Shown: positions 1 through 5,980 of the stretch, one piece after another | Numbering within the stretch: position 1 is the stretch's first letter | Layout of the letters: every line of letters starts with the position of its first letter | NCBI GenBank assembly: GCA_016870675.1 | Contig: VGAU01000052.1 | Coordinates: forward strand, 1-9,486 | Source of the DNA: Actinomycetota bacterium | Lineage (GTDB): Bacteria; Actinomycetota; Humimicrobiia; Humimicrobiales; Humimicrobiaceae | Length of the DNA: 9,486 bases | Direction of reading: 5' to 3' | Translations under genes and position numbers: made by a program | Notes under the pieces: model-generated | What the model was told of the DNA's origin: nothing | Seen by the model: the letters and a program-made list of their open reading frames with translations, nothing else | Databases searched by the model: none

Positions 1-277
1 CATAATAGGAGCTATACCGGCTGCTCTTGCTGCACTTTTTATTTCACCATTAAAAGCTTTGCTTGTAATCATTTTTTTCATAGCTATTCAATTTCTAGAT
101 GGTTATTTGATTAACCCGAACGTATTGAAGTACCAGATAGGTGTGCATCCTGGTATTATAATCTTTTCTCTGATGGTAGGCGGTGCATTGCTTGGTTTCT
201 GGGGGCTTTTAATTGCTGTACCTGCTGTTGCTGTCTTACAGGAAATATTAAAATATTATCTTCTTGAAAAAAAATAA
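1..277 (+). CDS. AI-2E family transporter, C-terminal fragment
   Basis: This is the last 91 residues of a polytopic inner-membrane protein; the start lies upstream of the window. The reading frame is open from base 2 and ends at TAA 275-277. Near the middle is the segment DGYLINPNVL followed by VGVHP-like residues (IGVHPG), then a hydrophobic stretch rich in Gly and Ala (GGALLGFWGLL, IAVPAVAVL). This order of segments is the conserved C-terminal core of the AI-2E transporter family (PF01594, formerly UPF0118). Members have been linked to autoinducer-2 export or to Na+/H+ antiport, so the substrate here cannot be named. At least two membrane segments are visible. The final 22 nt overlap the end of the convergent larC gene. 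Family assignment is secure; function is not. Confidence 0.85.
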   Translation, partial: IIGAIPAALAALFISPLKALLVIIFFIAIQFLDGYLINPNVLKYQIGVHPGIIIFSLMVGGALLGFWGLLIAVPAVAVLQEILKYYLLEKK

Positions 278-1431
278 ATAGCATCCTTATATATTTCTTT
301 TAGAGGCTTCCCTATTTTTTTTGACAGCTTTGCACAAGACTCAAATTCAGGAGAAATTGTTATCTCTTTACCCTTATGAGTACCAACTTTTACCTTAACT
401 TCTCCATAAGGTAATTTGACTATCTTAATTTCTCTGCTAATCGAATACCTTTTAACTTCTTCTCTTCTAATCCCAAGTGTTGTGGATTCCAATAATATGA
501 TATCAATTATTTCCGGTTCCGATTCTCTATTACAGAGTACACAAAGTTTAAAAGCAGGTCTGTTTTTTTTCATAAATATATGCTCTGTCCATACATCCAG
601 CGCTTTGTTTTTAAGCAATTTCTCCTGCAGGTATCCTATAATCTCAGGAGTGCTATCATCAATATTTGCAGAAAGAACAACCAGGTCTTCTGCTTCTATC
701 TCATGCTTATCTTTGATGACTCCTTTTAAAACCCTTAAAACATCCGGGATTTCTTTTTTTACCTTACTCCCTGCTCCATAACCAGCTTTTTCAATTTCCA
801 TACAGGGAATCTCACCAAATTTTACTGCCAGGGTTTTTATTATAGCAGCGCCTGTAGGAGTAGTTACTTCATAATCAAAAATACCTGTGTAAACAGGTAT
901 TCCCCTTAATATCTCTACTGTAGCCGGTGCCGGCACAGGTAATTTCCCATGTGAACTATCTACAAACCCGCTGCCCAATGGAATTTTACTGCTATAGTAT
1001 GACTCAATTCCTAAACTTTTTACACCTACAGCAGTACTTACGATATCAATAATGGAATCAACTGCCCCAACTTCGTGAAAATGTATTTCATCTATATCAT
1101 AACCATGTATCCTGGCTTCTGCTTCTGCAATTAGTTGAAAAACATCCAGAGATATTTTTTTGACCTCAACATCAAGTTTGCTTTCACTAATTATTCCTTT
1201 AATATCCTTATAATTTCTGTGAGGTTGCGGTCCGGTTACTTTTACATCAAATTTTTTTGCTCTTATCGGGCCAATCTTTATTTCTCTGCAAGTAATGTTA
1301 TATCCATCAACATTAAGTTTCCCTAGTTCGCTTTTTAGAAATGAAAAATCCAAACCAAGATCAATCAATGCGCCGACTACCATATCTCCGCTTATTCCTG
1401 AAAAACAATCAATATATAAAATTTTTTCCAT
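256..1431 (-). CDS. larC: LarC, nickel pincer cofactor biosynthesis protein (nickel insertase)
   Basis: LarC is the CTP-dependent cyclometallase that inserts nickel into the sulfur-loaded pyridinium precursor, the last step of nickel-pincer nucleotide synthesis for lactate racemase and related enzymes. The 391-residue product begins MEKILYIDCFSGISGDM, the family's N-terminal signature. It carries HFHEVGAVDSIIDI (about 117-130), HGKLPVPAPAT (161-171), a TPTGAA block (191-196) and NIDDSTPE (256-263) followed by MKKNRPAF (287-294) and ESTTLGIRR (315-323). Both the LarC1-like and LarC2-like halves are fused in one frame, whereas Lactobacillus plantarum joins them by ribosomal frameshifting. The His-rich loop of many homologues is reduced to one histidine (PQPHRN, His71). 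Start ATG 1431 has CTGGAG 9 nt upstream. It is divergent from larE across a 134-bp gap. larA and larB are not in the window. Confidence 0.95.
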   Translation of the reverse strand: MEKILYIDCFSGISGDMVVGALIDLGLDFSFLKSELGKLNVDGYNITCREIKIGPIRAKKFDVKVTGPQPHRNYKDIKGIISESKLDVEVKKISLDVFQLIAEAEARIHGYDIDEIHFHEVGAVDSIIDIVSTAVGVKSLGIESYYSSKIPLGSGFVDSSHGKLPVPAPATVEILRGIPVYTGIFDYEVTTPTGAAIIKTLAVKFGEIPCMEIEKAGYGAGSKVKKEIPDVLRVLKGVIKDKHEIEAEDLVVLSANIDDSTPEIIGYLQEKLLKNKALDVWTEHIFMKKNRPAFKLCVLCNRESEPEIIDIILLESTTLGIRREEVKRYSISREIKIVKLPYGEVKVKVGTHKGKEITISPEFESCAKLSKKIGKPLKEIYKDAIYFFSRR

Positions 1432-1565
1432 GTTATTTAGCTCCAGAATATTTAAATTTTTTTAATCTGTTTATTCCTTAAATAAATTCAGAGCTTTAAA
1501 GTTATATTGTTTAAAAATATCATTTTATTAAGACTATTGCAAAAAGATAGGTTTTTATATATTTT

Positions 1566-2414
1566 ATGTTTCCAGGTAAAAATATCAAAATTATAATGGA
1601 CGGAAAAAAAATTAATAAACTAAAAAAAATCCTTGAAGACATGGGTTCTGTAATTATAGCATTTTCAGGTGGAGTAGATAGCAGCTTCCTTTTAAAGGTA
1701 GCGGAAAATGTACTTGGTAAAAATGTCATTGCGGTTACCGCAAAATCACCGACATATCCAAAAAGAGAATTCGAAGATGCAAAAAAAATCGCAAAAATTT
1801 TAAATTGCAGACAGATAATCATCGATTCTAATGAGATGAAAATAAAAGAATTCAGAAATAACCCAAAAAACAGGTGTTATTTTTGCAAAAAGGAACTTTT
1901 TTTAAAATTAATTTCTATAAAAAATAAATATAAATTTAACTTTGTGGCTGATGGGACCAACTATGATGATTTAAATACATTCCGTCCAGGGTTAAAAGCA
2001 TTAGAAGAACTGGGAATAAGAAGTCCTCTTGCCGATGCTGGCCTGACCAAAGAAGAAATAAGGAAATATTCCAGACTATTAAACCTATCAACGTGGAATA
2101 AGCCTGCCTTTTCCTGTCTATCATCCAGATTTCCATATGGTGAGGAAATTTCAAAATTTAAATTGGAAAAAATTGAAAAAGCTGAAAGTTTCCTTCATTC
2201 CCTGGGCTTCAGACAAGTAAGAGTAAGATACCAATACCCTATTGCCAGAATAGAAATAGAAAAAGAAGAAATCCCTAAAATACTTCAAAGCAATATCAGA
2301 GGAAAAATGATAAAAAAACTAAAAAAAATAGGATTTGAATATATCACTTTAGATCTTGAAGGCTACCGGTCAGGGAGCATGGATGAACTAAAGGAATGTA
2401 ATATAAACTATTAA
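1566..2414 (+). CDS. larE: LarE, ATP-dependent sulfur transferase for nickel pincer cofactor
   Basis: LarE is a PP-loop enzyme that adenylylates the carboxylates of the LarB product and replaces them with sulfur. The PP-loop SGGVDSS lies at residues 34-40. Other LarE blocks are DGTNYDD (129-135), FRPGLKALEELG (139-150), WNKPAFSCLSSRFPYG (177-192), VRVRYQYPIARIEI and the C-terminal YRSGSMDE. Three cysteines stand out: C104 and C107 in RCYFCKK, and C184 in FSCLSSR. This is the pattern reported for the Thermotoga maritima enzyme, which binds a [4Fe-4S] cluster, rather than for the L. plantarum enzyme, which sacrifices its own cysteine. The start is uncertain: ATG 1566 has only a weak ATAGG 14 nt upstream. 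ATG 1596 (residue 11) gives an N-terminus closer to the family length but also lacks a well-placed Shine-Dalgarno. The stop overlaps that of the convergent PHP gene. Confidence 0.93.
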   Translation: MFPGKNIKIIMDGKKINKLKKILEDMGSVIIAFSGGVDSSFLLKVAENVLGKNVIAVTAKSPTYPKREFEDAKKIAKILNCRQIIIDSNEMKIKEFRNNPKNRCYFCKKELFLKLISIKNKYKFNFVADGTNYDDLNTFRPGLKALEELGIRSPLADAGLTKEEIRKYSRLLNLSTWNKPAFSCLSSRFPYGEEISKFKLEKIEKAESFLHSLGFRQVRVRYQYPIARIEIEKEEIPKILQSNIRGKMIKKLKKIGFEYITLDLEGYRSGSMDELKECNINY

Positions 2415-3067
2415 CCAATCCTTTTAAGAAATTCCTTATAATTTTTATTAAAAATTTCTTCAACTTCATCTTTTTTCAGACCAGAGCCCAGACCCACTTT
2501 TTCCTGCATATCTGATTTAAATAAATCATTATTGCTGTGAGCATCACTATTTATTAAGAACTTAACCCCCGCTTCCCTTCCCACATTTGCTACAACTCCA
2601 TTAGTAAGACTATGACCGACTCTGGAAGAAATTTCCACAAAAATACTATTCTGAGCTGCAAGTTTTGCTTCTTCTAATGTAAAAATTCCAGGATGGGCCA
2701 AAAGATCAATATATTCCGATTTTACCGCTTCTAAATTAGTACCCGGCTCAACATTTTCCACAATACTCTCTCCATGAACTACTACCATCCTTGCTCCTAA
2801 TTCTTTAGCCTCTCTGGCCATATTATTTATACTTTTAGCTGGAATATTAGTTAGCTCTATCCCCGGAATTGCATTTATATTCCAGTGCTTCTCTGCAAGC
2901 TCGCAGTCTCTTTTTACCCTTGAAATTATGAAATCAAGATTTGTATAACTTCCGTGATCGGTCAAGGCTATACACCTGTACCCAAAAACGACTGCAAATC
3001 TTATAAGCTCAATAGGGCTGTTTTCGCCATCAGATAAAAATGTATGGGTATGAAAATCATATATCAT
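2411..3067 (-). CDS. PHP-domain metal-dependent phosphoesterase (histidinol phosphatase-like)
   Basis: This 218-residue cytosolic protein consists of one PHP domain with all the expected metal ligands. They are H6 and H8 (FHTHT), D13, H38 (LTDHG), E71 (PGIE), H99 (VVHGE), H125 (LAHPG), and D175 and H177 (NSDAH). The family hydrolyses phosphoesters using a two- or three-metal centre. Annotated relatives are called histidinol-phosphatase-like, but no histidine-biosynthesis genes are nearby, so the substrate is unknown. The frame is open up to 3130, but I place the start at ATG 3067. AAGGAA lies about 9 nt before it, the motif MIYDFHTHT is the normal PHP N-terminus, and a good promoter lies at 3102-3130, inside the would-be extension. 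The TAA stop (2413-2411) overlaps larE's TAA within the four bases TTAA. Confidence 0.9.
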   Translation of the reverse strand: MIYDFHTHTFLSDGENSPIELIRFAVVFGYRCIALTDHGSYTNLDFIISRVKRDCELAEKHWNINAIPGIELTNIPAKSINNMAREAKELGARMVVVHGESIVENVEPGTNLEAVKSEYIDLLAHPGIFTLEEAKLAAQNSIFVEISSRVGHSLTNGVVANVGREAGVKFLINSDAHSNNDLFKSDMQEKVGLGSGLKKDEVEEIFNKNYKEFLKRIG

Positions 3068-3101
3068 AAAAAATATTCCTTTCTTAATCCACTCATAGTC
3101 A

Positions 3102-3130
3102 ATTAAAAATAATATGGTTAATTCTATCAA
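3102..3130 (-). promoter_or_regulatory. Predicted sigma-70-type promoter for the PHP gene
   Basis: On the minus strand TTGATA (3130-3125, five of six matches to TTGACA) is followed after exactly 17 bp by TTTAAT (3107-3102, five of six matches to TATAAT). Transcription would begin near 3095, leaving a leader of about 28 nt that contains the AAGGAA ribosome site before ATG 3067. The background is AT-rich, so this rests on spacing and position only. Confidence 0.5.
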
Positions 3131-3243
3131 TATTATAGATAGAAAACTATAATTTTATTAGAATACTCCTTATGATGATTGATAAAGGCTTTAGCAAATT
3201 CGAAAATAACATCTAAAGATATTGAAAGGAATATAAATTAACA

Positions 3244-3921
3244 TTGATTAATTTTCTAATAGAAACAATAGGTTTTTCAGTCTGTCATCAATTATCTTCA
3301 AGGAGTCTTGCTGTTGGTAATATTATCCTGCCAATTTGTTCCAGGTGCAGTGGTATTTACACTGGCTTTTTTATCACAAACATTATTTTATTTATAATGT
3401 TTAGAAAAAAAGAAAATGATCTTCCTTCGCTTTACATTCTCATAATCTTTACCTTTTTTTTCTTATCTACAATAATTGATGGCATTGCTTCAAATTTTGG
3501 TTTGTATGATACGAATAATAATTTAAGATTTATCACCGGCTTCTTGTGCGGATCATCAATTATGTCAATAACTTATCCCATTTTTATATTCCAATATTAT
3601 AAGGAATCAAAAAAAGAAAAAATATTTAAAAAACCGGATAAATTCATAATTTATATTTTAATACTGATAGTATTTATTACAATAACCTTGCTCAAGCTTA
3701 ACTTTTTAGGTTATTTTTATTATTATTTAGTTGCATTCTCAGTTCTTTTTACTTTTTATTTTATAAATCTGGTAATGGTGCTGTTAATTCCAATATTTTC
3801 ACAAAGAGCATCCAGGCTTGCAAGCAATTACTTAATTTTACCTTCAATAATAGCTATCGCCTTATCATTATTAGAACTATTTGTTTCCTACTGGTTTCAC
3901 AGGTTCATCATCCGCTTTTAA
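3244..3921 (+). CDS. DUF2085 family integral membrane protein
   Basis: This 225-residue protein of unknown function has about six predicted membrane segments (roughly 33-52, 61-80, 96-114, 133-152, 155-185 and 197-217). The N-terminus has the DUF2085 signature: CHQ at 14-16, RS at 20-21, then LPICSRCSGIYTG (29-41) with a C-x2-C pair at C32/C35. Two further family blocks follow: IIDG (77-80) and NNLRFITG (92-99). The pairing of C14 with the CxxC suggests a metal or redox site near the membrane face, but that is inference. The start is probably TTG 3244. AAAGGA at 3225-3230 is 13 nt upstream, which is long. No better codon exists in frame. The gene converges on the PAP2-like gene with a 45-bp gap. 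Confidence 0.85.
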   Translation: MINFLIETIGFSVCHQLSSRSLAVGNIILPICSRCSGIYTGFFITNIILFIMFRKKENDLPSLYILIIFTFFFLSTIIDGIASNFGLYDTNNNLRFITGFLCGSSIMSITYPIFIFQYYKESKKEKIFKKPDKFIIYILILIVFITITLLKLNFLGYFYYYLVAFSVLFTFYFINLVMVLLIPIFSQRASRLASNYLILPSIIAIALSLLELFVSYWFHRFIIRF

Positions 3922-3966
3922 CTTATCTAATGCAAGATGCAGGAATAACCTGTTAAAAACTGCTAT

Positions 3967-4557
3967 TTAAAACAAATTAATAAATCCATAATTATAATAA
4001 ATTAAAAAGGTTATTATAGTAGAAATTCCGGTACCTAAAATCACCTGGCTTACTGTATGTTTTTTAATTCTTACCCTGGCCCACCCAATTATAGGAATAA
4101 GCGGTATCATAAGCAGCATCCATTTGCCAAATAAAATATTAAAGGTGATAACCATAAAAGTTATCCCGCTTGTATGCAAACAAATTTTCCAGAAATAGGT
4201 TATAATAGTTAAAATAACAGTAGAAACTATAATTACCGCAAATATGGATTTTAAAAATAAAGGCCCTTCCAGAACATATAGAATGATAAAACATATTATA
4301 TAACTTATACAGGCTACAAACAGTGGTTTTATCCTGTCTTCTTTTTCGGGTATATGCATATCATTTATTTCCTTTTTCTTATATAAAAAACATATATAGA
4401 GACATGGGATTACTGTCCCGAAAAGCAAACAGAGAAAAGCCCAGTTAATTGCTTCAATTTTATTATCTACAACCGTTAGACATACAATTAAAAAAATGGG
4501 CACAGAAATAAATGATCCATCAGAAATATATGATATTGTTATTGCAAACTTATTCAT
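3967..4557 (-). CDS. PAP2-like membrane phosphatase family protein
   Basis: This is a 196-residue integral membrane protein with about five or six hydrophobic segments. Weak but ordered PAP2 (type 2 phosphatidic acid phosphatase) motifs are visible. The first is a cytoplasmic segment with KEDRIKP (72-78), resembling motif 1 with Arg and Pro kept. The second is KICLHTSG (124-131), resembling the K-x-SxH motif with H128 as the presumed acid. The third is WARVRIKKHTVSQVILG (159-175), resembling SR-x5-H-x3-D with R161 and H167 in correct spacing. The final Asp position is Q171. The likely role is dephosphorylation of lipid or isoprenoid phosphates in the membrane. Activity is uncertain because of the motif departures. 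ATG 4557 follows AAGGAT by about 4 nt. The gene lies 130 bp downstream of the diguanylate cyclase on the same strand but beyond a terminator, so it is probably transcribed separately. Confidence 0.7.
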   Translation of the reverse strand: MNKFAITISYISDGSFISVPIFLIVCLTVVDNKIEAINWAFLCLLFGTVIPCLYICFLYKKKEINDMHIPEKEDRIKPLFVACISYIICFIILYVLEGPLFLKSIFAVIIVSTVILTIITYFWKICLHTSGITFMVITFNILFGKWMLLMIPLIPIIGWARVRIKKHTVSQVILGTGISTIITFLIYYNYGFINLF

Positions 4558-4610
4558 AAAATCCTTATGCCTTCTTGCCCTTTAAAAATAAAGAACTCCA
4601 TATTTATGGC

Positions 4611-4648
4611 TAAATAAAAATAGACTCTTTTTAAATCAGGAGTCTATT
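4611..4648 (-). terminator. Intrinsic terminator after the diguanylate cyclase gene
   Basis: Read on the minus strand, AATAGACTC (4648-4640) pairs perfectly with GAGTCTATT (4627-4619) across a 12-nt loop and is followed by TTTATTTA. The position, 40 bp past the stop of the GGDEF gene, fits a Rho-independent terminator. It should insulate the downstream PAP2-like gene. Confidence 0.65.
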
Positions 4649-4687
4649 ATAGTAAAATGAATTAATTTTTAAAATAATTTTAAGATA

Positions 4688-5533
4688 TTATTCTATTATC
4701 TTTTTATTGGACTTTTTGGCCATATAAACTTTTTTATCAGCCTCGACCATCAAATTCTTAATACTACATCCGTCCTTATAATATTCTATGCCCATACTTA
4801 AATCCAGACTTTCATAATTTAATTTTAAGAACTTTTCCCTAATTCTGCTTGCAATTTCCTGTGCAATTTTTCCCTCCGCCTGGTTGATTATTATTATAAA
4901 TTCGTCTCCTCCAAACCGGAAGCCGAGGTCAACACCTTCTCTTATGTTTTTACGGATAATATTACCTAAACTTTTAAGTAATTTATTTCCACTTTCATGG
5001 CCATAATCGTCATTATATTTTTTAAAATTATCGATATCGAACATTACAATGGCAACTTTTTCTTTTTTCCTCCTTCCCCTGCTTATCTCCTCACTCAACC
5101 TTTTATCCAAATACCTGATATTATAAAGCCCGGTTATATAATCCAGGTAAGCAGATTCGGTAAGTTTTCTCTGGAGCCGCTTGTAAGAGGTAATATCAGC
5201 AAGATTAGAAACCACAAATAAAATATTTCCATCATCATCCCAAACAGGAGAATTGCTTGCCAAAGCATTTACAATAGTACCATCACTTCTTAAAAACTCC
5301 ACTTCATAATTTAATGCTACTTTGTTATTAACAACCTTTTTAAATCTTTTCCCCTTATGTTTGGGAGAAAGAAGGCTTAAATATTTCTTCCCCACCAGAC
5401 TATCAGGATCATATCCATAATCTTTAATCTTCTCATTTGCAAAAAGAATATTGTTTTTAGTATCCTTTATAATAAATATTTCATTAGTATGCTGGAGTAT
5501 TTTCTCTATATGCGGCAAAATATTCTTTAACAT
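4688..5533 (-). CDS. PAS-GGDEF diguanylate cyclase
   Basis: This 281-residue soluble protein is predicted to make the second messenger c-di-GMP from two GTP. An N-terminal PAS domain (about 8-115) has NEIFIIKDTKNNILFANE, the VGKKYLSLL region and the C-terminal edge LADIT (111-115). A short linker leads to a GGDEF domain (about 127-281) with LDYITGLYN (130-138), the metal site DIDNFKKYND (166-175), GHESGNKLL (178-186) and an intact GGDEF active loop at 208-212. The usual inhibitory RxxD five residues before the loop is not present: the aligned residues are E199-G-V-D202, with Arg one place too early (R198). No signal peptide or membrane segment is seen, so the PAS domain probably senses a cytoplasmic cue. 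ATG 5533 lacks a clear Shine-Dalgarno. Confidence 0.92.
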   Translation of the reverse strand: MLKNILPHIEKILQHTNEIFIIKDTKNNILFANEKIKDYGYDPDSLVGKKYLSLLSPKHKGKRFKKVVNNKVALNYEVEFLRSDGTIVNALASNSPVWDDDGNILFVVSNLADITSYKRLQRKLTESAYLDYITGLYNIRYLDKRLSEEISRGRRKKEKVAIVMFDIDNFKKYNDDYGHESGNKLLKSLGNIIRKNIREGVDLGFRFGGDEFIIIINQAEGKIAQEIASRIREKFLKLNYESLDLSMGIEYYKDGCSIKNLMVEADKKVYMAKKSNKKIIE

Positions 5534-5545
5534 TTTATTTTGTCA

Positions 5546-5573
5546 ATAAAATAGTAGATAAAATAGTAGATAA
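5546..5573. repeat. Short direct repeat, 12-nt unit
   Basis: The unit ATAAAATAGTAG occurs twice in immediate succession (5546-5557 and 5558-5569), followed by four more bases of a third copy. It lies in the predicted leader of the GGDEF transcript, 13-40 nt before its start codon. It could be simple slippage in AT-rich DNA. Confidence 0.6.
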
Positions 5574-5590
5574 TTTGTAAAATCTATATA

Positions 5591-5619
5591 ATTTTAACAA
5601 ATTTAAAGAAATTTGACAA
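5591..5619 (-). promoter_or_regulatory. Predicted sigma-70-type promoter for the GGDEF gene
   Basis: On the minus strand TTGTCA (5619-5614, five of six matches) and TAAAAT (5596-5591, five of six) are separated by exactly 17 bp. Initiation would fall near 5584, giving a leader of about 50 nt before ATG 5533. Confidence 0.5.
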
Positions 5620-5739
5620 ATAAATCAACGCTATCAGCATATAATACAATAATATTAAATCATAGTAAACATATATAATACCATTTAACTCAAACTAAGG
5701 CTGTGCCTCTTTATCGATTATTATTATTCATATAAATTA

Positions 5740-5768
5740 TTGACAGTATTCAAAATCAGTGGTAGTTT
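5740..5768 (+). promoter_or_regulatory. Possible promoter reading toward nadE
   Basis: A perfect TTGACA (5740-5745) is followed after 17 bp by TAGTTT (5763-5768). That -10 is poor, but TGG just before it resembles an extended -10. It would transcribe the nifS-like remnant and nadE. The weak -10 keeps confidence low. Confidence 0.3.
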
Positions 5769-5802
5769 TTACTTCGCCCTGTTAAAAAATAATAGAGGAA
5801 CA

Positions 5803-5904
5803 ATGAATAAAAATTTAAATGTTGACCTGCTTTCAATTTCCGGTCACAAGATATACGGTCCAAAAGGAGTCGGAGCCCTTTATATAAAAAGTAAATTAAA
5901 TTAG
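5803..5904 (+). pseudogene. Remnant of a NifS/IscS-type cysteine desulfurase (33 codons)
   Basis: A short frame from ATG 5803 to TAG 5902-5904 encodes 33 residues. Its core VDLLSISGHKIYGPKGVGAL is the hallmark of the NifS/IscS class V aminotransferase fold and includes the PLP-binding lysine (K16, in GHK). Full-length desulfurases are about 380-400 residues. Here nothing resembling the family is found upstream, where the frame reads non-homologous residues, or downstream, where a stop follows the LYIK strand at once. It is therefore an internal fragment, not a working enzyme. AGAGGAA lies just before the ATG, so a small peptide could be made. It may be a deletion relic or a recombination scar. 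It lies 76 nt upstream of the nadE start on the same strand. Confidence 0.75.
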
Positions 5905-5913
5905 TAAAAAGAG

Positions 5914-5931
5914 TTATAATTTAAATTATAA
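5914..5931. repeat. 18-bp perfect AT palindrome upstream of nadE
   Basis: TTATAATTTAAATTATAA is perfectly self-complementary and sits 49 bp before the proposed nadE start. It could be an operator for a dimeric repressor. In DNA this AT-rich, one such palindrome in 9.5 kb is roughly what chance would give, so no function is claimed. Confidence 0.4.
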
Positions 5932-5967
5932 TTAAAAATTACTGATCAAGAATTAACAAATCTTAAA

Positions 5968-5973
5968 AAGGAG
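5968..5973 (+). promoter_or_regulatory. Ribosome binding site that fixes the nadE start
   Basis: AAGGAG is a near-perfect Shine-Dalgarno. The 7-nt spacer TAAAAAA places initiation at ATA 5981. An in-frame TAA at 5954-5956 rules out any earlier start, and there is no ATG, GTG or TTG between that stop and 5981. Confidence 0.75.
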
Positions 5974-5980
5974 TAAAAAA

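Larger units (their letters stand above)
5534..5980. other. Gene-poor 447-bp intergenic stretch
   Basis: This region lies between the divergent GGDEF and nadE genes. It contains the GGDEF promoter (5591-5619), a 12-nt direct repeat (5546-5573), a possible plus-strand promoter (5740-5768), a nifS-like remnant (5803-5904), an 18-bp AT palindrome (5914-5931) and the nadE ribosome site. No other coding signal was found on either strand. Confidence 0.7.

Noticed and set aside
416..781. 121-codon plus-strand frame inside larC
   Set aside because: It lies wholly antisense to a highly conserved gene and resembles no family. The same applies to the antisense frames at 1135-1326, 1520-1822, 1936-2154, 4997-5221, 6061-6243 and 7172-7483.
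1507..1543. Possible larC promoter in the larC-larE gap (TTGCAA, 17 bp, TATTTT on the minus strand)
   Set aside because: Only four of six matches in each box in very AT-rich DNA, which is not enough to call.
3068..3130. N-terminal extension of the PHP protein to 3130
   Set aside because: The extension is hydrophobic with no family match, overlaps a good promoter, and a proper ribosome site precedes ATG 3067.
3940..3966. Small hairpin CAGG-AATAA-CCTG between DUF2085 and the PAP2-like gene
   Set aside because: A four-base stem is too short for a terminator and has no adjoining T run.
5613..5645. Perfect TTGACA (5613-5618) and perfect TATAAT (5640-5645) on the plus strand
   Set aside because: The spacer is 21 bp, too long for a sigma-70 promoter, and the TTGACA overlaps the opposite-strand -35 of the GGDEF gene.
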